Below, one piece after another: positions 24,081-34,800 of a stretch of DNA of 42,646 nt; position 1 is the first letter of the stretch; each line of letters begins with the position of its first letter. The DNA comes from Ardenticatenaceae bacterium (GTDB taxonomy: Bacteria > Chloroflexota > Anaerolineae > Promineifilales > Promineifilaceae), in the NCBI GenBank assembly GCA_030065875.1, contig JASJCR010000067.1, forward strand, positions 1 to 42,646, in the 5' to 3' direction. The position numbers and the translations under genes are program-made. The notes below the pieces were generated by a model. It saw nothing but the letters and a program-made list of their open reading frames with translations, had not been told where the DNA came from and did no database searches.

Positions 24081-25010
24081 TTAGAACGGCCAGTATTCTT
24101 CGACCAAGTTCTCCGCCTGGGAGACACCCCAGCGGATTCCTTGATCGGCCTGCCACAACCCTTCTGCCAGGACATCGCTGGCCGGATCGAGCGCGTACTT
24201 GTGAACCGGTTCTGCCACGGTGTTGACGGCCACATTGGTGTAGTTGGTATCGGTGATACCAAACATGTGGGCCAGTTCAAACCCGCCAGCTACGATGTTC
24301 ACCCCGGGCACGAGATAAACCTCTGTTTTCAGGGTTCCTTTGGTAATTTCCCGGCCGACGGCAAAATCCATGTTCTCACCATTGGCGTTCGCTTCTGCAA
24401 TGCCGGCTATGGTCCCAATAATTCCACCAACAACCGGAATGGCCCGGAAAGCTGGAGAAGCGGTTTGAGCCCCGCGCAGCGTCTGGATCAGCTGGTGAGA
24501 ACCAAAACCAACGCCAAACAATCTAAAACCAACCATCGGGTTGTCTTCCAAAAATTTGGTGGCTTCGCCGGTCAAGCTGCGGCTGGTAAAAGTGCCGCCC
24601 TGCGGTTCGGGGCGTCCGCCGGTCATGGTTCCAGATCGGCCGTTTGTCGAGCCTATCGGACCGGCTTCAACTTGAGTGGCGATTCGCGGACCGGCCGTTA
24701 CTCCGCCACCGCCACCCCGAAAGGGCGCACTGGCTTCTTCATCAGCCTCTTGGATGATGTGCTTGATTTGCAGCGTGACGGCTTTTGCTTCCTGCATGGC
24801 AGAAATCAGCCGCTCCAGCGCGGGAAACATTAGGTCATCCATTTCAGCATAAAACGCCTCTGAAGCGTGGCCGATCCAGCCGCCGCCCTGTAAATCACCG
24901 ACGCTCTTGCGTGCGGCCACGTGCATTTCCGCTGACGCTTCAGCTTGTCGCCCAAAAATTTCAGCGATTTGATCTAATTTTTCATAATCGCTCTGAATAA
25001 TATCTGTCAT
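24081..25010 (-). CDS. WXG100-type protein with C-terminal extension (putative type VII substrate)
   Basis: Residues 1-95 form a helical hairpin with W45-I46-G47 in the turn (QGGGWIGHASEAF), the size and position of the WXG100 signature of type VII secretion substrates. A flexible Gly/Thr/Ser-rich linker (about 96-150, with a GGGGG run) joins it to a 160-residue C-terminal domain. That domain contains a glycine-rich hydrophobic stretch (VVGGIIGTIAGIA) and another at VYLVPGVNIVAGGFELAHM, suggesting membrane interaction. The canonical YxxxD/E export tail after the second helix is not seen. ATG 25010 is chosen because GGAGG lies just upstream; the GTG at 25022 overlaps that site. A fused C-terminal domain beyond the WXG hairpin is typical of effectors rather than of plain ESAT-6 proteins. 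Toxic activity is not shown by any motif. Confidence 0.75.
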   Translation of the reverse strand: MTDIIQSDYEKLDQIAEIFGRQAEASAEMHVAARKSVGDLQGGGWIGHASEAFYAEMDDLMFPALERLISAMQEAKAVTLQIKHIIQEADEEASAPFRGGGGGVTAGPRIATQVEAGPIGSTNGRSGTMTGGRPEPQGGTFTSRSLTGEATKFLEDNPMVGFRLFGVGFGSHQLIQTLRGAQTASPAFRAIPVVGGIIGTIAGIAEANANGENMDFAVGREITKGTLKTEVYLVPGVNIVAGGFELAHMFGITDTNYTNVAVNTVAEPVHKYALDPASDVLAEGLWQADQGIRWGVSQAENLVEEYWPF

Positions 25011-25096
25011 AAAAACCTCCACAAAGGATCAAAGTGAAAAGATTAGAAGCCTGCGCTTAGACTTTTCTTTTGACTTTACACTTAAAAACGCGGCTT

Positions 25097-25153
25097 GAGT
25101 CTTAAAAATCACCCAATGAGTCTAAAAATCTCCCCAAAGGGTAAAAATTTGCC
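25097..25153. repeat. Three tandem 21-base direct repeats upstream of the WXG gene
   Basis: Units starting GAGTCTTAAAAATCACCC (25097), GAGTCTAAAAATCTCCCC (25118) and GGGTAAAAATTTGCC (25139) are spaced by 21 bases, two turns of DNA. They lie 90-140 bases upstream of the WXG start on the minus strand, and may bind a regulator. The rest of 25011-25204 shows nothing else I can name. Confidence 0.45.
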
Positions 25154-25204
25154 GTTATCCAACCATTATTCAAATGATGGGTAGCCAATTCGTAGCCAAA
25201 ATAG

Positions 25205-26341
25205 CTATGGGGGAAGGACCTCATGCAGCAATCGCAGCGCATTACCACCCAGGATCTTCCGTATCAGAGTTTCAGCCCAGCCGCGATCGAGCATGATTTG
25301 GGTCAAAACCGGGAGCTGGCTAATATCAAAAGAGGGGGTAATCGTGCCGTCAAAATCGGAGCCAAGGGCAACGCCATCCTCCCCAAAATGGGTTACGGCA
25401 TATTCAATTGTGTCGACAATCGCCTCCGGCCGGTTGCTGCCGCACGTCTCAGCCCAAAATCCGATGCCAACGACACCGCCACCGGAGATGATTTCCTGTA
25501 CATGATGATTGGTGAGGTTACGGTTGTTGTCGATTTGACCGCGAATTCCGGTATGGGAAGCGATCACCGGAGATCGGGATAAGCGGAGAACGTCATCAAT
25601 TCCCAACGGGGAAAGGTGAGCAACATCAATTAACATGTTTAGCTCATTACAGCGCTGAACCAATTGTATTCCGGCCGGGGTCAATCCACCGCGGGACAAA
25701 CCATGTGCGGAGTGAGCGTAGCGGTTGTCGTGGAAATGGGTCAGGCCGGCAACGCGATAACCCAGCGCAAATAATAGTTCGATATTTTCAACTTTTGAGC
25801 CAACCGCCTGAGCCCCTTCAAAACCCAGCAGGGCACCAATGGCTGAACCGCCGGCAATCTGATCCAAATCCGACCGGCGTAATACCGGCCGCAGCCCTCC
25901 CTGACTGGCCCTGATTAAACGGTGTAGGCGGCCGGCCTGATAAACCGCCCGTTCATGAGGGGTCATCAAGGTCATGGGAGAAAAGCGCGTGGCGTAAAAC
26001 CAGCGCAGCACGTCGGGCAGAGCGCTGTTGGTCTGGTCTTTGTTAAAGCCAAACGGGATCAAGGTCGCCACGGCGAAAGCCAGTAAATTGACGCCACCGA
26101 TCTTTGCTCGCGGTAAATCAATATGCCCGATTGAGGATCGCCTGACAAAATTTCTTTCAAACAGGAGGGTATCGTTGTGGCAATCCACAACCGGGGTTGA
26201 AAAGTGGAGCTTGCGGGCCTTCGCGTGAACCATCGGCAGCTTTACAGAGCGATCAACGCGATTCAACACCCTTTCTAGCTGCCAGCCAACGATTCGTATG
26301 ATTCCCAAGGTGATGAGAACGATCCACACCAGTTTTTTCAT
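25205..26341 (-). CDS. Membrane-anchored dipeptidase, peptidase family M19
   Basis: Renal-dipeptidase-type zinc enzyme that cleaves dipeptides, including some with D-residues. Residues 4-19 (LVWIVLITLGIIRIVG) form an N-terminal membrane anchor with the catalytic barrel presumably outside. The metal and active-site pattern is visible: H55 and D57 in VVDCHNDT, Glu175 in GFEGAQA, His in THFHDN (202/204), His242 in IDVAHLS, His263 in ASHTGIRG and Asp329 in LGSDFDG. Length (378) is standard. ATG 26341 is chosen with AGGA eight to nine bases upstream; the GTG two codons earlier is less likely. It lies upstream of the WXG gene on the same strand, but 195 bases away, so joint transcription is doubtful. 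Confidence 0.92.
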   Translation of the reverse strand: MKKLVWIVLITLGIIRIVGWQLERVLNRVDRSVKLPMVHAKARKLHFSTPVVDCHNDTLLFERNFVRRSSIGHIDLPRAKIGGVNLLAFAVATLIPFGFNKDQTNSALPDVLRWFYATRFSPMTLMTPHERAVYQAGRLHRLIRASQGGLRPVLRRSDLDQIAGGSAIGALLGFEGAQAVGSKVENIELLFALGYRVAGLTHFHDNRYAHSAHGLSRGGLTPAGIQLVQRCNELNMLIDVAHLSPLGIDDVLRLSRSPVIASHTGIRGQIDNNRNLTNHHVQEIISGGGVVGIGFWAETCGSNRPEAIVDTIEYAVTHFGEDGVALGSDFDGTITPSFDISQLPVLTQIMLDRGWAETLIRKILGGNALRLLHEVLPP

Positions 26342-26391
26342 GTGCACATTCCTAGAAGAAGCTCTTAAGTAGATTACAAAACTCTAACAGG

Positions 26392-26485
26392 TTCGTCATC
26401 CTGGCCCCGTCTTCACGGGGGTAAACTACGACGGGGATCCACCGGTGGCCATCCAATGGATTCCCGCTTTCGCGGGAATGACGTC
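26392..26485. repeat. REP-like double-hairpin element
   Basis: The unit starts CGTCAT and ends ATGACG. It contains two hairpins, CCCCGT-cttc-ACGGGG (26405-26420) and ATTCCCGC-tttc-GCGGGAAT (26460-26479). The second matches the palindromic 'attcccgc...gcgggaatgac' words scattered through many bacterial genomes. Confidence 0.65.
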
Positions 26486-26515
26486 ACTATAAGGGGGCTA
26501 ATTTGTCAAAAATCA

Positions 26516-26652
26516 TAAGTGGATCACAATAAATTTTCTTAAAAACAGCCACGGATTAACACAGATTTTTTCTGTAATCTGCGAACCTTTGGTTCTGCGC
26601 TACGCGCTCTGCGACCAATTAATTTTTGAAGAGTTTTTGTAAACCACTTAAG
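26516..26652 (-). repeat. Dispersed decamer-phased inverted element, copy 3 (reverse orientation)
   Basis: Ends TAAGTGG (26517-26523) and CCACTTA (26644-26650) form terminal inverted repeats. The interior is the reverse complement of copy 2: AGCCACGGATTAACAC, then CTGCGAACCTTTGGTTCTGC. Its right end supplies the TAA stop codon of the lipoprotein gene (26650-26648). Confidence 0.75.
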
Positions 26653-28585
26653 GAACCAGTGGTTCAATCAGGGTGGCGCTTAATTCAACGATATCCAATT
26701 CATACAGGCCGCCATATGGTTCAACACATGAATTCCAGCCAATATTGCTCTCAAATGTTTCTTTATCAAGCCACTTACCTGGACTGGCCTGGCCGAGGGA
26801 TGTCAATCCGGCCGCCCGCGATTCATATGAACCATCAAAGTTGAGAGCGTTGGTGGTGTATCCCTGATCCCCTTGATCAGCCTGAATACTTGGGAACGAA
26901 AGCGGGGTAATGCGGCTGGTTTCAAACCCCATATCATCAACCAGCATAATCAATAAATCTAATCCAACATAGCACGCATCTCCGTACCCTTCACCTCTTA
27001 AGAAAGCCACAGCGTCCCCGGTTGGTGAAACGAGAGGATGGTGCAGATTATCCTCAACGGTTGAAAGTTGATGGGTGGTCCCGTTATTCAGGTTAATGAC
27101 CCACACTTCATGGGCGCGGCCAAAAACGGGAAACGCATTGGGGTCAATTACAATCTGGCTGGCATAAATAAGCTTGTCACCGCTCAAAAACCAGTCGAGA
27201 TGAACCACCCGGCCCTCTGATACATAGGTTTGGGTTGTGCCATCCGGGTTGGTGACGACGATTGTATTCTCGTCAATCGTTTCTGCCACGCGGCCGCTCA
27301 TCGCTTCAGTCAGCGGTGCGATCGTTTGCAGCGGTACAATTTCAAAAGTAACGTCGCCTTGATATTGCCCATTGACCAAAACCAGCAGTCGATATTCACC
27401 TCTGGCAAGCCCGTCTTCATAATCAAAAATTGAGATGTCTTTGCGGATTCCGCTCTCTCCATATTGAGCCATATCCCATGTCTCTTCGCGGCTCAGGAAA
27501 GGCGCCTCATTAAAAAACCACTCCCGCTGAACGACGTCACCCTCTTTCATATCTGAGTAATTCATAATGGCGAAAATTTCCTCAGGATCTTCGAAAAGAT
27601 TGCTACCAGGAGCGTCCGTGGGGGTAGTAGAAAAACCAAAGAGCGAAATTTGGGTGGGCACATAACCAACGGCCGCATCGCGCACGTCAAAGCGCCGTTC
27701 AATTTGCTTTTCACCGTTGACCGACAGGACCAGGCGGTAATTTCCAAAGGTCAATCCTTCTTCAAAATCGAACAGCGAGATGTCGGTTCGCGTCCCGCTA
27801 TCTCCATACATAGTGAAATCCCAATTTTCTTCACGGGAGACTAAAAGCCGGCCGTTTAAGTACCAATCGCGCTTGAATACATCCCCCTGACTCATATTTT
27901 CATAGGAGATAATGGCGAACACTTCGCTGGCGTTGTCAAACAAAGAGAAGCGCTGCTGCTCATCAGCCGACAGGGAGAAATACAAATCAGTCAGCGATGA
28001 TTCCGGTTGATCGACATCATCTGTGGGAATGACGGCCGGTTCGATGTTAAACGTGCCTTCAAGCTGCTGCTGCCCGTTAATCGACAGCACAACCCGATAC
28101 ACCCCCGGCTGCAGCCCGGTTTCGTAATCAAAAATCGAGACGTCGGTTCGGGTACCGGTAGACCCGTAGGCCGCCAAATCCCAGATTTCTTCGCGAGAAA
28201 TAAAGAGAGCCCCGTCAAAATACCAATCCCGCTGTACGATGTCTCCATCCTGCATGCCGTCGTAACGCCACAGGGCAAACACTTCATTGGGCGCGACAAA
28301 TACCGTATTGGACGCTGCAAAATCGGCCCGATCGGTAAATTGCAAATCAGAAAAAGTTGGCACAGCCGCTTCAGTCGGAGCCGGAGGGGGTTCAGCCGTC
28401 GGCGGGACCGCCGTAGGTTCGGCCTCTGCAACCTCTGTAGCCACAATCAACGTTGGTTCCGGAGGGGCAATCGTCGGGGTATCGAGCGTTGGTAGAGCGA
28501 CCGGAGGGGGTGTTTCTGGGGTACAGGCGGTCAACACGAAGGCGATAACCATCATCAAACAGGCAAACAGGTAATTTTGATTCAT
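26648..28585 (-). CDS. Lipoprotein with three copies of an unnamed domain and a WD40/TolB-like tail
   Basis: I do not recognise the main domain. ATG 28585, with AGGA seven bases upstream, gives a signal peptide ending in lipobox L-T-A-C (Cys21), then a Pro/Thr/Glu-rich linker (to about 75). Three repeats of about 110 residues follow (about 75-410), each with the pattern E-V/I-F-A-(x)-Y..M..GD(x)..R(D/E)W(Y/F), SREE.WD...YG.SG.R.DIS(I/L)FD(Y/F)E.GL, and a closing YR(L/V)..(S/L)VNG. The tail contains WVINLNNGTTHQLSTVEDNL and VSPTGDAVAFLRG, like TolB/PD40 propeller units. The protein should sit on the outer face of the membrane. The repeated domain looks like a beta-sandwich, similar in style to secreted Chloroflexota proteins. 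The gene is bracketed by inverted copies of the decamer element (26516 and 28641). Confidence 0.8.
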   Translation of the reverse strand: MNQNYLFACLMMVIAFVLTACTPETPPPVALPTLDTPTIAPPEPTLIVATEVAEAEPTAVPPTAEPPPAPTEAAVPTFSDLQFTDRADFAASNTVFVAPNEVFALWRYDGMQDGDIVQRDWYFDGALFISREEIWDLAAYGSTGTRTDVSIFDYETGLQPGVYRVVLSINGQQQLEGTFNIEPAVIPTDDVDQPESSLTDLYFSLSADEQQRFSLFDNASEVFAIISYENMSQGDVFKRDWYLNGRLLVSREENWDFTMYGDSGTRTDISLFDFEEGLTFGNYRLVLSVNGEKQIERRFDVRDAAVGYVPTQISLFGFSTTPTDAPGSNLFEDPEEIFAIMNYSDMKEGDVVQREWFFNEAPFLSREETWDMAQYGESGIRKDISIFDYEDGLARGEYRLLVLVNGQYQGDVTFEIVPLQTIAPLTEAMSGRVAETIDENTIVVTNPDGTTQTYVSEGRVVHLDWFLSGDKLIYASQIVIDPNAFPVFGRAHEVWVINLNNGTTHQLSTVEDNLHHPLVSPTGDAVAFLRGEGYGDACYVGLDLLIMLVDDMGFETSRITPLSFPSIQADQGDQGYTTNALNFDGSYESRAAGLTSLGQASPGKWLDKETFESNIGWNSCVEPYGGLYELDIVELSATLIEPLVP

Positions 28586-28640
28586 AGATGTATCCTGATG
28601 GGATTTAGGGGTTTCCAAAAACTTCTCAAAAATTAACTAT

Positions 28641-28750
28641 CCGCAGATTACGCAGATTTTCGCAGAGCTCCGCAGGAGCAAGAGAGAAATCTGTGAAAAT
28701 TTGTGTTAATCCGTGGCTTTTTTTTACAATTCTTTTTGAAAACCACTTTA
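28641..28750 (+). repeat. Dispersed decamer-phased inverted element, copy 4
   Basis: Words CGCAGATTA, CGCAGATTTT, CGCAGAGCTC run one way and AATCTGTG, TTTGTG, AATCCGTGG the other, with a T-rich tail ending AAAACCACTTTA, as in copy 2. The remaining intergenic bases up to 28899 are AT-rich, and I see no gene or clear signal there. Confidence 0.7.
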
Positions 28751-28899
28751 TTGGATTTTTTGAATTTGAAATATAGAAAAATGGCGCTGCAGCACCAGGC
28801 AGCTATTCAACTGTTTGGGTTAAACGCATTTTAACAGATGTTTTCGGTATTTTTTCTGTAATATGAAAATTGATTGGGTTGGCAATCGAATAAACGGCT

Positions 28900-31800
28900 T
28901 TACCCGTCCTTTTCCAGTGGAGAGGAGAGATTACTTGATGAGGAATCGAGGTTTTGCGCCAGGTCAAGCACCCGCTTTTTGCGTTTAGCGGTCAATCTAA
29001 ACAAGCCCATCATCTCAAACAGCTCCTGCGGCCGATCTTCTAATGGGGAATCCGGTTTAACCTTGGCCAAAACCTTTAGCGCCACCACCAATTCAATATC
29101 GCTGATATTTTCGAGCTTCCGCAACTCTGAATCGTAACGCAAATTGGCCCGGCTGCGCACCTGAACCGGTCTCGATTTTAACCAGTAAAATTCCCCGTCG
29201 TTATTAAAGGCGGATGATTGCTCGGCCACGCGCTTCATAAAGGCCAAAAATTGATAGCGGCCGATTTGACGATTCTCGAATGCCTCAATTTGTCTCAAGC
29301 GCACCGGGCCATGCTGCGTGACTTGAGCGGCCAGAAAAAGTTCATCCAGCTTACTCATTTCAACCGCCAGGAGCTCGGATACCGTGAATTTAGCGTTGGG
29401 GTGAATGATGTCATCCCCCGGAAATGCCCGTTTATTAAGCCGGGGCTGCCGAATGAGCTGCCGCTGTACCCGACCGGTGTACGTGCGTTTTAGTGGATCA
29501 AACGACGCAGCTTTGACCGTCGCTTCGATAAAAAATCTGCTGCTGTTGTGGCGGAACACGGGTGGCTTAACCAACTGCGTAATGATTCGGGGATGTTTGA
29601 GATTGCTTACCAACATGATGCGGTAGACGTTTTTTTCCCCAAATTTATTGATCTCACTATCGGGAACGAGGAAGAGCTCGTGGATGGAAAATTCCCCACC
29701 GGCCGGATGATAACACAGGCGGCCGACGATTTTCCCTTCAGGAATTTTGCGCGGCTTTTCGATGACTGATTTGAACTCCTCTTGATTCAAATCAGATATT
29801 GGGCCAAAAGTGCGCCCAGCAGGGTCATACTCATAGAGATTTTGACTGACAAATGCGGAATGAATCAGCTGCCAACCCGGCCGCCTGCCCAATAAAATTG
29901 GCGGGTCATCAGCCGGATAAGGAATAACATCTTCTTCAAAAAGGTTGATTTCCGCGGTTTTCTCATCATCTGCAGGTTCAGGCGGTTGATAGACACCATT
30001 GGTTGCCAACTGCAATATGCGCTCCTTGCGATCTTTTGTATTGCGAGTTGATCCCAAAATGCGGGTCAGCTGGGCCGGTTTTCTGTCGGTTGGCAGCGAG
30101 GGGGCCAATTCATCAATTAAAGCCAGCGCTGCCAAAATCTCCTGGTCACTGACAAATTCGAGTCTGCGCATAAAGGTATAAGTTTTTAAATCAGAACGAT
30201 CTCGAATCGGGATAGGCTGACCATTTATAAAATAGAAATCTCCTTTTTTAACAATTGAGTCGGCAGCCAGCCCCCAATTTAGTAAAAATTTTCGCACATC
30301 AAAACGCAGCCCGTGGAGGGATCGGGCATTCATCACTCGATCGCGCAAGGCTGAAGCCTTTATCGGTCCTTCCTGCCGAATTAAATCAGCCACATATTTT
30401 TCGGCAGGTTCAAAACACTGCCTTTCAATGGCTTTGTCAACTTCGACAATGCGTTCTATCACCGGCATCTGCGGATAAATCGCTTCCCAGATGGCCGCAC
30501 TATAAAAATGCTGCCCAAACTCAATATAAAAACTCCGCTCACGACGGCCGATCTGACCGGAAGAAGGATCAAATGGGCGTACTTTTATCGTTTGATTCCT
30601 GTGTTTTCGTTGCTCAACGTTCAAGAAACGATCCACGTGGGTGACGATAAAGTACCCTTTTTCGCCAAGCAGCTGAACCAGCCGATAACAATCGCCCGTG
30701 CTTTGCTCGTGAAAAAAAAGCTGATTGGTGGCAAACTTATTTGAGGTTAACGACAGTTGAAGGGTGGCAAAAATTATCCCCTGTTTCAGGGAAGTTGGCG
30801 GGCGGGAAAAAAGCCCTTGCTGCAAAATTTTCGGCTTCGATTGTTTTAGATTGAGGGGTTTTTGGCCGATATATCTACCACTTAGGGCATCGAGACGAAA
30901 AGCGACCTTTGAATGGTATGCTTTGGTCGGGCCGTGAAGCATCCAATTTTCACTTTGGCTAATGTCAAAAGGCTCAGTGGCGATTGTATAAGGGGTTAGT
31001 CGATGGCGTAGTTTGGCTTCAAAATCATCTTCCACTATTTTTTTTTTGCCAGACCGTCCCTGGGCAGCAGCTTTTAGCTGATTAACTCCTTCTTCCAAAA
31101 GGGTTTGATCGAATTTTGAGGGGGTATTTTTTGGTCTTTCCAGCCACATCCCATCAAAGATTAATCGGCCGTTTTGCAGCAAATCAACGGCGATATCCGC
31201 CACCTGCTTTTTCTCATCCTGGCCAAACGGTGAAATTTTCCACGCTTTACCGGTGGCTAGAATCAATTCGGCCGGGGAAATACCGTGACCCAAGTCGGCC
31301 AGATGAACCATCACCTTCTGCAGCTCTTTTTCGTGAATCTGGCTAATTTGCTGCCGGGTGGCTTTAGAATTTACCGGATTGAGATCAGCTTGCTTGTTCG
31401 GCCGCACTTTACCACCGTCATACCGCTCGATCTGCTGTTGGGATGGCACGAGAAGGCTCATCCATCGATCATCATTTTCACTATGCGCAAACAAGTGCAC
31501 GCTCTCTCGCAAGAGGGCTTCTTGATTTTGGCGATCTTTGTGCCATTCACTGGCCCACGCCCGCACAATTTTCCATCCCAAACGGCCCAAAACCGCCTGC
31601 TGCAGCCGATCCCGCTCTGAGGCTGAGTGAGCCCGGGCGTAATCGCGGCCGTCAAGCTCGATACCGGCCGCAAATCGACCCCAATCTCCCCGGCTGCGGA
31701 CCGCTAAATCCACCTCAATGCCACCCAACCCCACACGCCGCTCAATTTCATGGCCAGCAGCGGTCAGAGATTGAATCACAACATCGGCAAAGGGATCGGT

Positions 31801-34800
31801 AAGCTGACGTTCGTACCCGCCATAATCGGGCAGCCGGCCGGTAGCGGCAAAATCTAAATACCGCTTGAGCGCCTGCACCCCGATTGATTGGGTACGACGA
31901 CTATCGATATCCTCCGCCCGTAAGTTGGTAAAAACCTCGCATCGCAGCCGAGCTCGCGTGATCAGGACGTTGAGACGACGCTCTCCCCCAACCGCGTTGA
32001 GCGGCCCAAAATTGAGAGACACATGCCCGCCGCCGTCCCGGCCGTATCCCACGCTGATAAAGATGATGTCTCGCTCATCCCCCTGCACGTTCTCTAAATT
32101 TTTGACAAAAAATGGTTCGTGACCGTGATTCTCAAAAAAGGGAAGCGCTTCAGGATGATTTCGCAGCTGCCGCTGCACCGCTCGGTCGATCGCGTGACGC
32201 TGGGGCAGGCTAAATGTGGCCACCCCCAGGGTCAAATGCGGCCGGTCCAGAGCGTGCTGGATCACGGCCGCAGCCACCTGCTCCGCCTCTGCGGGATTGG
32301 TGCGGCTGCCGCCGCGATCATAAACTGAAGCGGGGTCAAAATTGAGCTTCAAGCCCACTTCGCGGCGCCCTTCATCCGGGCTGGGGAATAAAACGAGGTT
32401 GCTGCCGTAAAATTCTTGATTCGAAACGGCGATTAAGCTCTCGTGCTGGCTGCGATAATGCCAGCGCAGCATTTTCTGCGGGGTTTGCCGCAGGGCAAAA
32501 AGATCGAGAATGCTCTCGGTATTCCCGGTATTTTTTTCTTCTAGTTGTTCACCATTTTCCCAAAACTCTTCGCGATCAAAATTGGACTCTACGACGCGCT
32601 CAAAAAACGAGGTAGGCGGGAGCTGGCGACTGTCTCCAACAACTACAACCTGCTTCCCACGCAAAATCGCCCCAAATGCATCAACCGGCCGAACCTGACT
32701 GGCTTCGTCGAAAATCACCAGGTCAAACTCGATTTTCCCCGGCGACAGGTATTTTGCGACCGATAGCGGGCTCATCATAAAGACCGGTTTGATCGTCTGC
32801 ACGGCCGGACCGCTTAACTCAAGCAGTTCCCGAATCGGCCGATGGCCCCGTTTTTTATTGACCTCTCTCCACAACAGACCTAAGCGACCAAAGTCGGTCT
32901 TTTTGGGCAGCTTCTGCCAATGTTTATAGGCCAGCCGCCGCCGATTGTGGCGCAAAAACGCCACGTCCAGCTCGCGGAAGCGCTCAATGGCCGCCTGGTG
33001 TTTCTGACCATCAAAGTCGGTCAGCAGCGGCCGCTCTTCAAACGAACGGCGGAGCAGCAGCTGATGCCATTCCTGCTCAAACCGTTTGACCAGAGACCCC
33101 GCGCCAATTCGCCAATCGTTGACCCAGCTGGCGACCCCGGCCAGCTGATTTTCACCCAAACGGCTCAAATGTTGATTGATGGCCACCATATGCAAAAGCA
33201 TTTTTCGATCGCCCATTGACCGGCCCAGACGCTGAGCCAGGTCAGCCGGCCGAAGCTGCCACCACGCCTGCTGATCGATCCGGCCAAGGTCACAATACGC
33301 GGTAAAGCGGGTGCGAAAACGGGTCAGGCTCTCTCTTGCCCGGCTGACCAGAGGCGCTAGCTCAGCACGCTGATCATAAGTCAATCCTTCTGACAGATAC
33401 CCAACCAGCTCGGCCGGAATCTCCCCATCAGCAAAATCCTGATAGGTGCTCATCAGCCATAAACCGGCCTGATTGAGCTCTACCCAGCTCGAATCCCATC
33501 CAAGCCACTGCTTCCCAAACAGCTGAGCCAGCAGAGAAAATTCTTTTTCAACTGAGGGGGATAAGCGCTGCACCTCCAAGATGGCATCCACCAGAGCCAG
33601 TCGATCATTGATCGCCTTGGGCACCTCACCCCGGCATAATCCGGCCAGGGTGCGCTCCGCCTGCCGAACGGAGCCGGAAAATCGGGCCAGGAAACGATCA
33701 CGGGCGGTCATCAATGCCCCTCGAACTTCGAGAAGCGGATGCTGCCACGCCTGCTCAATGACTAGATGATCATATTTTTCTCTGAGCTGCATGATTCGCT
33801 CCCCAGCGTGAAGCGCCTCAGTGATTTTTTCTTCGTTTTGCAGCCAGCGAGGATCATCAACTTTCAGGCCAATCAGATACGGCGCATTTTGCAAGCGATC
33901 GGCAAACGCAATGATTTGTTCAGCCTGGTGTAAAGTAACTTCTTTTTTTATTCCCAGCGCGGATAAAAGGCGATTCAGGTGATTAACAAATGTTTTAAAC
34001 GCTTTATCGGCCGCCGCCGCCCCTTCGCCAAACTGTTTCACCTGGTCATCTGAAGCTCCCATCACCCGACTGCCGTTTAAAGGGTGCAAAGCCAGGGCAC
34101 CATGCGCCCTCAGCCACCCATCGATGGCTTCGATGATCGAAACATTCTCTAAATATTGTTGGGCCGACCAAAAGGCGTGGGAGGGCAGCAAGGTAAATGT
34201 TTCTTGGGAAGCAGCCCCGACCAGCCGGCCAAAAAGATCGTATGGAGCCAATCCGCTTTCCCCAACCGGGCTATTCATCACCTGGCTGTACGCATTGAGC
34301 TGGCGGCGCAAGTCGATCAATTCATCAAGTTCGGGGAAGAAGCCATCTGAGCGAGGCTCACCCAAGGTCAAGGTTTCCCGCATATTATCAATCACCTGAA
34401 CGCGGGTGGTTTTGTGGCTGTGCAGCTCGAGAACGGCCGGTCCAAGACCCACATTTTCCAACCTTTGCTGGACCACATCGAGAGCAGCCATCTTTTCGGC
34501 CACAAACAAAACAGTTTTCCCATCTCCCACCGATTGAGCGATCAAGTTGGCGATGGTCTGTGATTTGCCGGTCCCTGGTGGCCCCTGGATGACCAGGTTT
34601 TGACCCTGCTGTACCGCTTCAATCGCCTCGAGCTGGGTGCTGTCCGCATCAAAGATGAGATGGGATTGACGATAGTCAAACCGCTCATCGATGTGCCCTT
34701 CCCTCGACATGGCAGCAGCGGACTGAACGGGCAAATCGCTGCTCAACAGCGACCGTAAAACCGGATGTTCGGTTGGCCGGGAACCGGCCGGCCACTGGTC

